From CAZUGO01 sp964619935 (GTDB lineage Bacteria; Planctomycetota; Phycisphaerae; UBA1845; CAIVHJ01): a DNA stretch of 26,161 nt. The translations under genes and the position numbers were made by a program. Under the pieces are notes generated by a model, which was given only the letters and a program-made list of their open reading frames with translations, was not told where the DNA came from and ran no database searches. The stretch covers positions 1 to 26,161 of the forward strand of contig CAZUGO010000073.1 of NCBI GenBank assembly GCA_964619935.1, written 5' to 3'. Below are positions 7,738 to 15,792 of this stretch, in pieces; position 1 is the first letter of the stretch, and each line of letters starts with the position of its first letter.

Positions 7738-10700
7738 GTGAGCAAGGTACAGCGCAAGACCAAGACCAAGTCGGCCGGGACCCGGGGCAAGCCCAAGGTG
7801 GCCGGCAGCCGTTCCAACGGTCACCGGCTGGTGATCGTGGAGTCGCCGGCCAAAGCCAAGACCATCGAGAAATACCTTGGCGGCGGCCATACGGTCAAGG
7901 CGTCCATGGGGCATGTGCGTGACCTTCCTGAACGGGAACTCGGCATCGACATTGCGGACGGCTTCAAACCCGCCTACCGGCTGTTGCCGAGCCGCACCAA
8001 GCTGATTCAAGAGCTTAGGAAACTCGCCGACAAGTCGCAAATGGTCTACCTGGCCACCGACCTGGACCGCGAGGGCGAGGCCATCGCCTGGCACCTGGCG
8101 TGTGCCCTGGACCTGCCGCCCGAGAAGACCCAACGGGTCGTGTTTAACGAGATCACCCGGACGGCGGTGACCGAGGCGTTTGCCCAGCCGCGGGCCCTGG
8201 ACATGAACAAGGTCGAGGCCCAGCAGGCCCGCCGGTTGCTCGACCGCATCGTCGGCTACGAACTCAGCCCGCTGCTGTGGGCCAAGATTGCCCGCGGGTT
8301 GTCGGCCGGCCGCGTGCAGTCGGTGGCCGTGCGGCTGATCGTGGAGCGCGAATGGCAGATCCGCGATTTCGTGCCCACCGAGAGCTGGCGGATTACCGGC
8401 TCGTTCACGCCGGGGCTGGGTCAGGCGGCGGCCTTGATGCGGGAGTGGCAGGAATACCTGGCCGGCGGGCAAGACCCGGACGTCGGGCGAACTCAGAAAG
8501 AGCGCATGAAGTGGCTCCGCGAGCACGACAGCTTCGAGGCCGAACTGGTCAGGCTCGACGGCAAGACCTACCAGGCAACCACCCAGGAAGATGCCCTCGG
8601 TCTGGCCCGCGACCTGGGATTCGTGGTGGAAGAGATCGAGGAACGTCCCTGGGACGAGTACGCCGAGCAGGGCTTCAAGATTGTCGATGTCGCCGGCACC
8701 ACCAATCCCGGCGCCGTCGCGTTCACCATCGCCGAAACCCAGTCCCGCAAGACCTCGGTCAAACCGCCCGGGCCGTTCACGACGGCCACTTTGCAGCAGT
8801 CGGCTTCCAGCCAGTTGCGGTTCAGCGCCTCGCGGACCATGCAGATTGCCCAGCAGCTGTACGAAGGAATCGAGATCGGCGCCGAAGGCGGCGTGGGCTT
8901 GATTACCTACATGCGTACCGACTCCACCCACCTGAGCAAAGACGCCCTGTCCCTGGTCCGCGACCTGATCACCCAGGAGTTCGGGCCCGACTACCGGCCG
9001 GAGAAGCCCAACTACTACGGAAGCAAGGGCCGGGCCCAGCAGGCCCACGAGGCCGTACGCCCGACCGATCCCAACCGTCGCCCGGCAGACCTCAAGCCAT
9101 TCTTGTCCTCAGAGCAGTTCCGCCTGTACGAGTTGATCTGGAAACGGTTCGTCGCCTGCCAGATGTCGCCGTCGCGCTGGAACAGCAGCACTATTGTCGT
9201 CGAAGCGCCGACCTCCCGCGGGACGGCGTCCTTCCGGGCCAGCGGGCGGGTGTTGTTGTTCGACGGCTATCTGAAGGTCGCCGGATTGAGCACCGGCGCC
9301 GATCAGATCCTGCCGGCGCTGACCCAGGGCGACCGGGTGGCCCCGCTGGAGATCGATCCGGAGCAGAACTATACCTCGCCGCCACCGCGGTACACCGAAG
9401 CGTCGCTGGTCAAGACCCTGGAGTCCGAAGGCATCGGCCGTCCGAGCACGTACGCGCCGATCATTCAGACCATCCAGGATCGCGGCTACGTGGAGCAGAT
9501 CGAAAGGCGGTTCTACGCCACCGACAAGGGCCAGATTGTCACCGAGAAGCTGCTGGCCCACTTCCCCAAGATCATGGACCTGAAGTTCACCTCGCACATG
9601 GAAGACGAGTTGGACAAGATCGAGGATGAACATCTGAACTGGGGCCAGGTGCTCAACGAGTTTTACGAGCCCTTCCGGGCGTCGCTGGAAGCGGCCCAGA
9701 CCGAGATGGAGCCGGCCCGGGCCGAGCCCAGCGAGTACACCTGCCCGACCTGCGGCAAGCAGATGGCGTACCGCTGGGCCCGCACCGGGCGGTTCCTGTC
9801 CTGCACCGGCTACCCGGAGTGCAAGCAGGCCTTCAATGTCGGTCGCGACGGGAAGCCGATCATCGCCAAGCACAGCGACCAAGCCTGCGAGGTCTGCGGC
9901 AAGTCGATGATTCTGCGGCAGTCGCGGCACGGTTACTTTCTGGGTTGCAGTGGTTACCCGGAGTGTACCCACACCGTGGCCTGCGATGCCGAGGGCACGC
10001 CGCACCGGCTGGTGACCGAGAAAGCGCTGGAACAACCCTGCGAGGCCTGCGGTGAAGGCACCCTGGTGGTCAAGCGCCGCGGCTGGCGGGCGTTCCTGGG
10101 ATGCAACCAATACCCGCGCTGCAAGACCACTGAGCCGTTGCCCGAGGACATCCGCCTCGAGAAACGGCCGGCCCCGCCACCCGAGGAGGCCGGCTTTGCC
10201 TGCGAACGCTGCGGCAGCCCGATGATCATCCGCAGTGGTCGCCGCGGGCGATTCATTGCCTGTTCCGGGTTTCCGCGGTGTCGCAACACCAAGCCGGTCG
10301 AAAAGCTCGAGGAACTCAGGGCCAACCCGCCCCAGGAAGGCCCAGACTCCCGGAAGGCGGCCCGCACGCCGATCAAACAGAACGGCACGGCCATCGTCCG
10401 GACCGCCGACGATCAACCGCCGCCGCCGGGTTATGCCTGGACCCGCACCGGAAAGCCCACCGTTGAGGACTGGCCGGAAGACGCCCTGTATTGCCCGGTG
10501 TGCGGGAGCGAGATGAGCCTCAAGGCCGGCCGCTGGGGGCCGTTCTTCTCCTGCGGCGGGTTCCCCAAGTGCAAGTTCACCGCCAATCTGCGCGGCGCGG
10601 CCAAGAAGAAGGCGGCCGCCAGCGTGCCCCCGCCGCCGCCCAAGCCCAAACCGATTCCCACCGACATCAAGTGCCACGCCTGCGGCGAAATCATGCTGAT

Positions 10701-10815
10701 GCGCAAAGGCCGTTCCGGAGATTTCCTGGGCTGCAGCGGATTTCCCAAGTGCCGCGAGACCATGCCACTGCCGCCGGGATTCGTCGCGCCTGAACCGGTC
10801 GAACAGAACGGCTAA
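7738..10815 (+). CDS. topA: DNA topoisomerase I with six C-terminal zinc fingers
   Basis: A 1025-aa type IA topoisomerase that relaxes negative supercoils. The TOPRIM domain opens with LVIVESPAKAKTIEKYL (Glu35) and continues to TDLDREGEA (Asp108, Asp110). The catalytic tyrosine is Tyr391 in LITYMRTDSTHLS. SEGIGRPSTYAPI near 563 is another hallmark. After about residue 668 the chain carries six C4 zinc ribbons of the CxxCG...(F/Y)PxC type, starting at Cys669 and ending at Cys1005, more than the three to five usual in the family; a Lys/Ala and Pro-rich linker separates fingers five and six. A Lys-rich 28-residue N-terminal tail precedes the TOPRIM domain. GTG 7738 was chosen over TTG 7663 because AGGAAG lies 11 bases upstream and the added 25 residues look non-coding. 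Its stop overlaps that of rseP on the other strand. Confidence 0.96.
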   Translation: MSKVQRKTKTKSAGTRGKPKVAGSRSNGHRLVIVESPAKAKTIEKYLGGGHTVKASMGHVRDLPERELGIDIADGFKPAYRLLPSRTKLIQELRKLADKSQMVYLATDLDREGEAIAWHLACALDLPPEKTQRVVFNEITRTAVTEAFAQPRALDMNKVEAQQARRLLDRIVGYELSPLLWAKIARGLSAGRVQSVAVRLIVEREWQIRDFVPTESWRITGSFTPGLGQAAALMREWQEYLAGGQDPDVGRTQKERMKWLREHDSFEAELVRLDGKTYQATTQEDALGLARDLGFVVEEIEERPWDEYAEQGFKIVDVAGTTNPGAVAFTIAETQSRKTSVKPPGPFTTATLQQSASSQLRFSASRTMQIAQQLYEGIEIGAEGGVGLITYMRTDSTHLSKDALSLVRDLITQEFGPDYRPEKPNYYGSKGRAQQAHEAVRPTDPNRRPADLKPFLSSEQFRLYELIWKRFVACQMSPSRWNSSTIVVEAPTSRGTASFRASGRVLLFDGYLKVAGLSTGADQILPALTQGDRVAPLEIDPEQNYTSPPPRYTEASLVKTLESEGIGRPSTYAPIIQTIQDRGYVEQIERRFYATDKGQIVTEKLLAHFPKIMDLKFTSHMEDELDKIEDEHLNWGQVLNEFYEPFRASLEAAQTEMEPARAEPSEYTCPTCGKQMAYRWARTGRFLSCTGYPECKQAFNVGRDGKPIIAKHSDQACEVCGKSMILRQSRHGYFLGCSGYPECTHTVACDAEGTPHRLVTEKALEQPCEACGEGTLVVKRRGWRAFLGCNQYPRCKTTEPLPEDIRLEKRPAPPPEEAGFACERCGSPMIIRSGRRGRFIACSGFPRCRNTKPVEKLEELRANPPQEGPDSRKAARTPIKQNGTAIVRTADDQPPPPGYAWTRTGKPTVEDWPEDALYCPVCGSEMSLKAGRWGPFFSCGGFPKCKFTANLRGAAKKKAAASVPPPPPKPKPIPTDIKCHACGEIMLMRKGRSGDFLGCSGFPKCRETMPLPPGFVAPEPVEQNG

Positions 10816-13028
10816 CCGAGGATCTTGGCCAGGTCCTGAAAAGTGATCAGCACGAACATCGTGGCGAACAGGGCCAGGCCGATGACCTGGGTGATGACCT
10901 GGGCGCGGATCCCAACCGGAGAACCTTTGATCTTCTCAATGATCAAGAAGACCATCAGCCCGCCGTCGACGATCGGCAGCGGCAGGAAGTTGAGTACCGC
11001 CAGGTTGGCCGAAATCAGGGCCAGAAAGTAGAGCATCTCGATCTTGCTGAGCCCGGCGATCTGGGCGCCGATGCTGATGATGCCGACCGGTCCGGACATG
11101 TGCTCGACGCCGACCGAGCGGGTGAAGATCAAGCGCTGCAACGTCAGGTAGGTCTTGGCCACGAAGTAGTAGGTTTCCATGGCGCCGGCCCAGATGGCCT
11201 TCAGCGGATTGAGCTGTTGGTTCAGATAGGTGGCCGGCTCGGTCAGAATCAGGGGAATGCTGTAGGTCACCCGCCGATACCAGGGGTCGATCATCTCCGG
11301 CGTGACCGTGACCGAGGCCTGGACCATCTCGCCGCGGTTGTCCTTGTAGGTCACCTCGACGGGCTGCCCGATCTTGCCTTGCAGGTACTCGCGGACCGCC
11401 AGCGGGTAGTATGCGGGATAGTAGAAGGTCGGCTTGCCCTCGCGCTGCACCGGGATTTCGGTCAGACCATCGAGGGCAAAATTAATGGTCTGGTACGAGC
11501 CGGCGTAACTGGGCAGGTCCAACAAGGTGGACAGGGAGGGCGGCACCGCCAGGGTGGTACGCTGGACGTCGCTGCTGCCCTCGGGGATGAAGTCGAGGGC
11601 CACCGTGCTTCCGGCGTGCGTCCGAAAGTGTTCGGCCAGGTCGGCCCAACCGGCGACCGGCGTGCCGTCGGCCGCGGTGATCCGGCAGCCCTTGCCGAGC
11701 GTGGTGGCGGCCGCCGGAGTGGGCACGTCGAACGCCCGCGGATGAATCCCGGCAATAACCACCGGCGACTGTTCGTTCAGGATGAACGCGCAACCGGGTT
11801 GCGGTTGGCGCTGGTCACCGTCAGCAGTCCGGACCTTCGATCGGAAGTACAGCGGTTGATCGAGCACGGTCTCGCCGCGGCGGACTACGACCGGGACGTC
11901 TTCACCTTCATGGGCCAACAGGCTGTCGCGGATCGACTCGGCGGTGGGGTGCCACTCCTCGGCCCAGCGGACGATGATGTCGCCAGCGAGCAGACCGGCG
12001 GCGGCGGCGGGGCCTTTCTCGGCGGTCTCGGACACCTGGACCCGCGGGATCAGGCCCAGCAAGTCGCGCGGAGCGTCGCGGTGGGCGCCGTTGGGTTCAA
12101 AGGCGATGAACTTGGGCACGGCGACGGTCAGACGCTGCGGCGCCGCGCCGGGATGCTCCGGATCGGGGCGCTCCAGCACCGCGGTGCTGGGTTGATTGCG
12201 CTTCTGCAGCAGCAGGTCGAGCACGTACAGCCGCATGTCGGGATCGATGGGGGTGCCGTTGACCTCGACGATGCGGTCGCCGGGTCGCGGCGCCGGCGTG
12301 GCGGCCGCGAACTCGGGCGCGGCATATACGATCTTGTCGGTGAACGACGGGGCGATGCCGACCTGCAGCAACTCGAGATCGCTCTTGGTCGGCACGATGC
12401 GCCGAGTCTGCAGTTCGCCGTCACGCACGATCTCGAAGCGGAGCGGCTCCAGCGGCTCGGCCAGTTTGACCGCCGTGGAAATCTGCTCGAAGCTGCTGAT
12501 CTGGAAGCCGTTGATGGCCTGCACGCGGTCGCCGACCTGCAGACCGGCCTTGGCTGCCGGCGAGTCGGCCACCACCTGGCCGACAATGGGCTCGGTCTCC
12601 GTCTTGCCGACCATGAACACCACCATGAACAACAAGGCCGCCAGGATCAAGTTCATGATCACGCCGGCGGAGACCACCGCCATGCGGTGACCGACGGGCT
12701 TGTTGGCGAACGATCGCGGATCCGCTTTGAACGCCAGCTCGCCGGTGGCATCGACGTCGAAGTCCTCCTGCCCGAGCATCTTGACGTAGCCGCCGAACGG
12801 CAACACATTAAAGGAATATCGCGTTTCGCCGCGCGTCAGGCCGATCAGCTCCGCGCCGAAGCCGATGGCAAACCGCTCCACGCGGATGCCGGCCCACTTG
12901 GCCACGGCGAAGTGCCCCAACTCGTGAAAGAAGACCACGACCGAGAATCCCACCAGAATCAGCAGGATGTTCAGCGCGGTCGACAGGTGGGCGGTGAGGT
13001 CCGAAAACGCGGCTAGCAGTGGGTGCAT
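10812..13028 (-). CDS. rseP: RseP-type site-2 metalloprotease with enlarged PDZ region
   Basis: A 738-aa intramembrane zinc protease of family M50. The zinc site HELGH (His35, Glu36, His39) sits in the first membrane helix, and the third ligand is Asp688 in LPLPIVDGG near the C-terminus. A second helix lies at about 112-140, and further helices at about 662-690 and 710-732. E. coli RseP cuts the anti-sigma factor RseA after DegS, and relatives cut other single-pass regulators. This protein is nearly 300 residues longer than the usual 420-450. The extra length is periplasmic and includes PDZ-like segments at about 150-205 (SPAAKAGLQVGDRV), 240-260 (PRPGDRIVEVNGTPI), 330-385 (AAAAGLLAGDIIVRW) and a weaker one near 440-480. 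It overlaps dxr by 16 bp, the classic dxr-rseP pairing. No RseA/sigma-E pair is seen, so the substrate is unknown. Confidence 0.92.
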   Translation of the reverse strand: MHPLLAAFSDLTAHLSTALNILLILVGFSVVVFFHELGHFAVAKWAGIRVERFAIGFGAELIGLTRGETRYSFNVLPFGGYVKMLGQEDFDVDATGELAFKADPRSFANKPVGHRMAVVSAGVIMNLILAALLFMVVFMVGKTETEPIVGQVVADSPAAKAGLQVGDRVQAINGFQISSFEQISTAVKLAEPLEPLRFEIVRDGELQTRRIVPTKSDLELLQVGIAPSFTDKIVYAAPEFAAATPAPRPGDRIVEVNGTPIDPDMRLYVLDLLLQKRNQPSTAVLERPDPEHPGAAPQRLTVAVPKFIAFEPNGAHRDAPRDLLGLIPRVQVSETAEKGPAAAAGLLAGDIIVRWAEEWHPTAESIRDSLLAHEGEDVPVVVRRGETVLDQPLYFRSKVRTADGDQRQPQPGCAFILNEQSPVVIAGIHPRAFDVPTPAAATTLGKGCRITAADGTPVAGWADLAEHFRTHAGSTVALDFIPEGSSDVQRTTLAVPPSLSTLLDLPSYAGSYQTINFALDGLTEIPVQREGKPTFYYPAYYPLAVREYLQGKIGQPVEVTYKDNRGEMVQASVTVTPEMIDPWYRRVTYSIPLILTEPATYLNQQLNPLKAIWAGAMETYYFVAKTYLTLQRLIFTRSVGVEHMSGPVGIISIGAQIAGLSKIEMLYFLALISANLAVLNFLPLPIVDGGLMVFLIIEKIKGSPVGIRAQVITQVIGLALFATMFVLITFQDLAKILG

Positions 13029-14167
13029 GTGCTTACCTCAAGTCGGGCCCAGGCATCGATTTCCAAAAGATCGTGCAGCGTCGGCACATCGATTGGACGG
13101 TGCCTGCCTAACGTATCGGTCACCAGTTCAGCGATTTCACCAAAATTAATCTGCCCGGCCCGATAGGCTTCCACAGCGGCTTCGTTGGCGGCATTCAGCA
13201 CGGCGCCGGTGGAGCCGCCGCGGCGGGCGACCTCGGCGCCCAGGGCCAGCGCCGGGAAGCGCTGCGGATCGGGGGCTTCAAAGTGCAGCCGGTGGACCGA
13301 CGCCAGGTCCAGCGGCGCCTGGCGGCTGGGCAGCCGCTGCGGGTAGGTCAGGGCATACTGAATGGGGATCCGCATGTCCGGAGTGCCCAACTGGGCGATC
13401 AGGCAGCCGTCGCGAAACTCGACCATCGAGTGGATCACCGCTTCGGGGTGGATCAGGACGTCGATGCGGTCGTGCGGGACGTCAAACAGCCAGCGGGCTT
13501 CCACGATTTCCAGCGCCTTGTTCATCATGCTCGCCGAGTCGATGGTGATCTTGGGGCCCATGTTCCACACCGGGTGGGCCAGGGCATCCTCCAGACGGGC
13601 CTGGCGCATCCGGTCGGACGACCAGGTGCGAAACGGTCCACCCGTCGAGGTCAGGTAGATGCGGTGCAGTTCGTCACGGGTGCCGGAGTGCATGGCCTGG
13701 AAGATCGCGGAATGCTCGCTGTCGATCGGGATCAGTTCGCTGCCGCTGCCGCGGGCCAACTCGGTGATCAGCGGGCCGGCGACCACCAGGGTCTCCTTGT
13801 TGGCGATCGCCACGCGCTTGCCCAACTCGACCGCCCGCACCGTGGCCATCAGCCCGGCCGTGCCGACGATGGCGCTGACCACGATGTCACAATCCGACCG
13901 CTCCACCAGATCGACCAGTCCGCGCGGTCCGGCGAGCACCCGGGTTTCGGAATCCACGGCGGATTGCAGGTCGCGCAGGTGGGTGGCATCGCCAATGGCC
14001 AAGAACGGCGGTCGCCAGCGGGTCACCTGCTCGGCCAGCGCCGACCAGCGCTGCCCGGCGGCCAGCCCCACGACCTCGAAGTGGTCGGACAGCGTCGACA
14101 GCACGTCGAGCGTGTTGCGCCCAATGGACCCCGTTGATCCCAGGATGGCGACGCGTTTCTTGTGCAT
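13013..14167 (-). CDS. dxr: 1-deoxy-D-xylulose 5-phosphate reductoisomerase
   Basis: A 384-aa cytoplasmic enzyme that converts 1-deoxy-D-xylulose 5-phosphate to 2-C-methyl-D-erythritol 4-phosphate with NADPH, the committed step of the MEP isoprenoid pathway and the target of fosmidomycin. The NADPH-binding GSTGSIG is at 10-16, followed by NKETLV at 123-128. Metal ligands are Asp149 and Glu151 in PIDSEHSAIFQ and Glu220 in MMNKALEIVEAR. TSTGGPFR (173-180) and HPVWNMGPKITIDSA (198-212) are the substrate-binding blocks. Length and order match the family. It starts at ATG 14167 without a clear Shine-Dalgarno site; a hairpin and T-rich run occupy the leader just before the start. The 16-bp overlap with rseP implies coupled translation. 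Confidence 0.97.
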   Translation of the reverse strand: MHKKRVAILGSTGSIGRNTLDVLSTLSDHFEVVGLAAGQRWSALAEQVTRWRPPFLAIGDATHLRDLQSAVDSETRVLAGPRGLVDLVERSDCDIVVSAIVGTAGLMATVRAVELGKRVAIANKETLVVAGPLITELARGSGSELIPIDSEHSAIFQAMHSGTRDELHRIYLTSTGGPFRTWSSDRMRQARLEDALAHPVWNMGPKITIDSASMMNKALEIVEARWLFDVPHDRIDVLIHPEAVIHSMVEFRDGCLIAQLGTPDMRIPIQYALTYPQRLPSRQAPLDLASVHRLHFEAPDPQRFPALALGAEVARRGGSTGAVLNAANEAAVEAYRAGQINFGEIAELVTDTLGRHRPIDVPTLHDLLEIDAWARLEVSTCTHC

Positions 14168-14173
14168 GGGATG

Positions 14174-14200
14174 AAAACCAAAAGCCGCCCCACAGGCGGC
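14174..14200 (-). terminator. Terminator-like hairpin in the dxr leader
   Basis: Read on the minus strand, GCCGCC, a five-base loop and GGCGGC (14200 down to 14184) form a perfect six-pair GC stem followed directly by TTTTGGTTTT (14183-14174). This has the look of an intrinsic terminator, yet it lies between the predicted dxr promoter and the dxr start, six bases before the ATG. No minus-strand gene upstream needs a terminator here, so it could act as an attenuator or could hold the start region in structure. It may also be chance in a GC-rich genome. Confidence 0.4.
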
Positions 14201-14232
14201 AGAGGGTGGCTCGTCAGGATCGTACCGGCATC

Positions 14233-14261
14233 ATCATAGTTGCCGGCAGGGCATCTTTCAA
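14233..14261 (-). promoter_or_regulatory. Candidate promoter of dxr-rseP
   Basis: On the minus strand TTGAAA (14256-14261), a 17-bp spacer and TATGAT (14233-14238) each match the sigma-70 consensus at five of six positions. Transcription would begin near 14226, giving a leader of about 59 bases that contains the terminator-like hairpin. Confidence 0.5.
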
Positions 14262-14276
14262 GAACGGCGCCGGGCT

Positions 14277-14305
14277 TTGAAGTTGTTAACTCATGCACCT
14301 ATAAT
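14277..14305 (+). promoter_or_regulatory. Candidate promoter of the Nudix-rhomboid-M50-thrC series
   Basis: TTGAAG (14277-14282), a 17-bp spacer and a perfect TATAAT (14300-14305) stand 26 bases upstream of the Nudix start codon. AGGAG at 14319-14323 follows at good spacing. This is the best promoter-plus-ribosome-site pair in the window. Confidence 0.6.
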
Positions 14306-14331
14306 CGGTTGCGAAGGCAGGAGCCAGACTG

Positions 14332-14853
14332 ATGACACCCGACACTGTGGAAGTCCTGCTGCGGAGCCGGCGCTTCGAGGTCCAGCGCTGGTGCTTTGAA
14401 GGCACGGCGGTCGGCCGCATCGAGCGCGACATCGTGGTTCATCCAGGTGCGGTGGTGATCCTGCCCTTGCTGACCGACGCCGATGTGGTCATGATTCGTC
14501 AGGTGCGTGTGGCGGTGGGCGGCGAGTTGTTGGAACTGCCCGCCGGGACCCTCGAGCCGGGTGAAGCGCCGCGACAGGCGGCGGAGCGCGAGCTGGAGGA
14601 GGAGACCGGCTACCGGGCCGCGGTCCTGCAGCCGCTGTGTCAGTTCTACACCACGCCCGGCATCTGTACCGAGCGCACGTGGGCGTTCGTGGCCCGCGAC
14701 CTGCGGCCGACGGCGCCGCGGCGGGACGCGACCGAGCAGATTCGGACCGAGATCATGGACCTCCAGGACCTGTGGCGGTCGATTGCCGCCGGCACCCTCG
14801 AGGACGGCAAGACCATTGCCACCCTGGCGACCTACTGGATGCAGCGGGGTTGA
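14332..14853 (+). CDS. Nudix hydrolase, ADP-ribose pyrophosphatase-like
   Basis: A 173-aa cytoplasmic Nudix enzyme expected to hydrolyse a nucleoside diphosphate linked to another group. The Nudix box is complete from Gly72 to Tyr94: G-x5-E78-x7-R86-E87-L88-x-E90-E91-x-G93-Y94. The preceding GGELLELPAGTLEPGE and the following FYTTPGICTE resemble the ADP-sugar pyrophosphatase branch (NudF type), where the Pro-Gly and downstream Glu help select ADP-ribose; the precise substrate cannot be proven from sequence. AGGAG lies eight bases before ATG 14332. It is the first gene of a compact four-gene plus-strand series and ends five bases before the rhomboid GTG. No link between its chemistry and the membrane proteases downstream is obvious. 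Confidence 0.88.
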   Translation: MTPDTVEVLLRSRRFEVQRWCFEGTAVGRIERDIVVHPGAVVILPLLTDADVVMIRQVRVAVGGELLELPAGTLEPGEAPRQAAERELEEETGYRAAVLQPLCQFYTTPGICTERTWAFVARDLRPTAPRRDATEQIRTEIMDLQDLWRSIAAGTLEDGKTIATLATYWMQRG

Positions 14854-14858
14854 AGATC

Positions 14859-15749
14859 GTGGGTTGGGAAGATCGAGACTACGCCAGCGCGAACGGCTAT
14901 CAGCAGGCCATCGGACGCCGCTTTCCGAGATTGCCCACCGGGATGCTGCTGAACACCCAGTTGATCGTCCTCAACGCGGTCATCTACTTGGTGGGGTCGG
15001 TCATCGGCCCGCGTCAGATGCCGCTGTTCATCGAGTGGGGGGCCATGAGCACCGCGGACGTGCTGCATGGCCAGATCTGGCGGCTGATCACCTCGCAATA
15101 CCTGCACGCCGGCATTGGGCATCTGTTCCTGAACATGCTGGCGCTCTACTTCCTGGGGCACTACCTGGAGCGGTATTGGGGCCGCGCCCGCTACTTCGTG
15201 GTCTACACCTGCTGCGGGTTGGCCGGGAACGTGTTTCTGATGGTCCTGAACCTGATCGGCTGGCTGCCCTATGGCCTGGCGGTGGGCGCCTCCGGTTGCA
15301 TTCTGGGGGTGTTGGGCGCCTGTGCCGTGCTGTTTCCCCAAATCCGGTTGATCGTGTACTTCTTCCCCATGAAGATTCGTACGGCCGCGGTGTTGTTCCT
15401 GGTGCTGTACGTGGCCAACCTGGTGGAGCGCGGGTGGAACGCCGGCGGCGATGCCGCCCACCTCGCCGGGCTGTTGGTGGGCGTCGGTTATGCCTGGTGG
15501 CGGGGGCACGGCGGGGCGCACCGGTCGCAGACGGTCAGCGTGGTCGGCCGGCCGGTGATGGGGCCCGGTGCCTGGCAGCGCAAACTGGATGCCGACGCCG
15601 ATCTGTCCCGCGAAGTGGACCGCATCCTGGCGAAGATTCAGAACCAGGGCATCGCCAGTTTGACCGAGACCGAGAAACAGATTTTGGCGCAGGCTTCAGC
15701 ACTGCAGCGCCGGGTCGAACAGCAGTTCGGGCGGACGGACCGCTTGTAG
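14859..15749 (+). CDS. Rhomboid family intramembrane serine protease
   Basis: A 296-aa multi-pass membrane protease. The catalytic Ser145 lies in AVGASGCILG and the His201 partner in DAAHLAGLLVG; the supporting HLFLNMLALYFLG segment has Asn92. The oxyanion and loop-1 region carries an ERYWGRARYF motif. About six hydrophobic segments span residues 30-210. A soluble C-terminal tail (about 250-285) holds the pattern D-x2-I-L-x-K-x4-G-I-x2-L-x3-E-K-x2-L, typical of the tail domain seen in many rhomboids of this type (DUF6576-like). GTG 14859 gives an N-terminal GWEDRDY, as in related proteins, and lies just past the Nudix stop; a TTG overlapping that stop at 14850 is an alternative. The substrate is unknown. 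The downstream M50 gene shares the tail motif. Confidence 0.9.
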   Translation: MGWEDRDYASANGYQQAIGRRFPRLPTGMLLNTQLIVLNAVIYLVGSVIGPRQMPLFIEWGAMSTADVLHGQIWRLITSQYLHAGIGHLFLNMLALYFLGHYLERYWGRARYFVVYTCCGLAGNVFLMVLNLIGWLPYGLAVGASGCILGVLGACAVLFPQIRLIVYFFPMKIRTAAVLFLVLYVANLVERGWNAGGDAAHLAGLLVGVGYAWWRGHGGAHRSQTVSVVGRPVMGPGAWQRKLDADADLSREVDRILAKIQNQGIASLTETEKQILAQASALQRRVEQQFGRTDRL

Positions 15750-15792
15750 CGACCGCCCTTGGGTCACGCGGCTTCTCCGCACAGAGCCTATC

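Noticed and set aside
7501..9048. Minus-strand open frame of 515 codons opposite topA
   Set aside because: Antisense shadow of the TOPRIM and core domains of a clear topoisomerase; a second such frame at 9109-10677 is rejected for the same reason.
11100..13016. Plus-strand open frame of 638 codons opposite rseP
   Set aside because: It lies antisense to a gene with an intact HELGH and VDGG; composition is typical of a codon-bias mirror frame.
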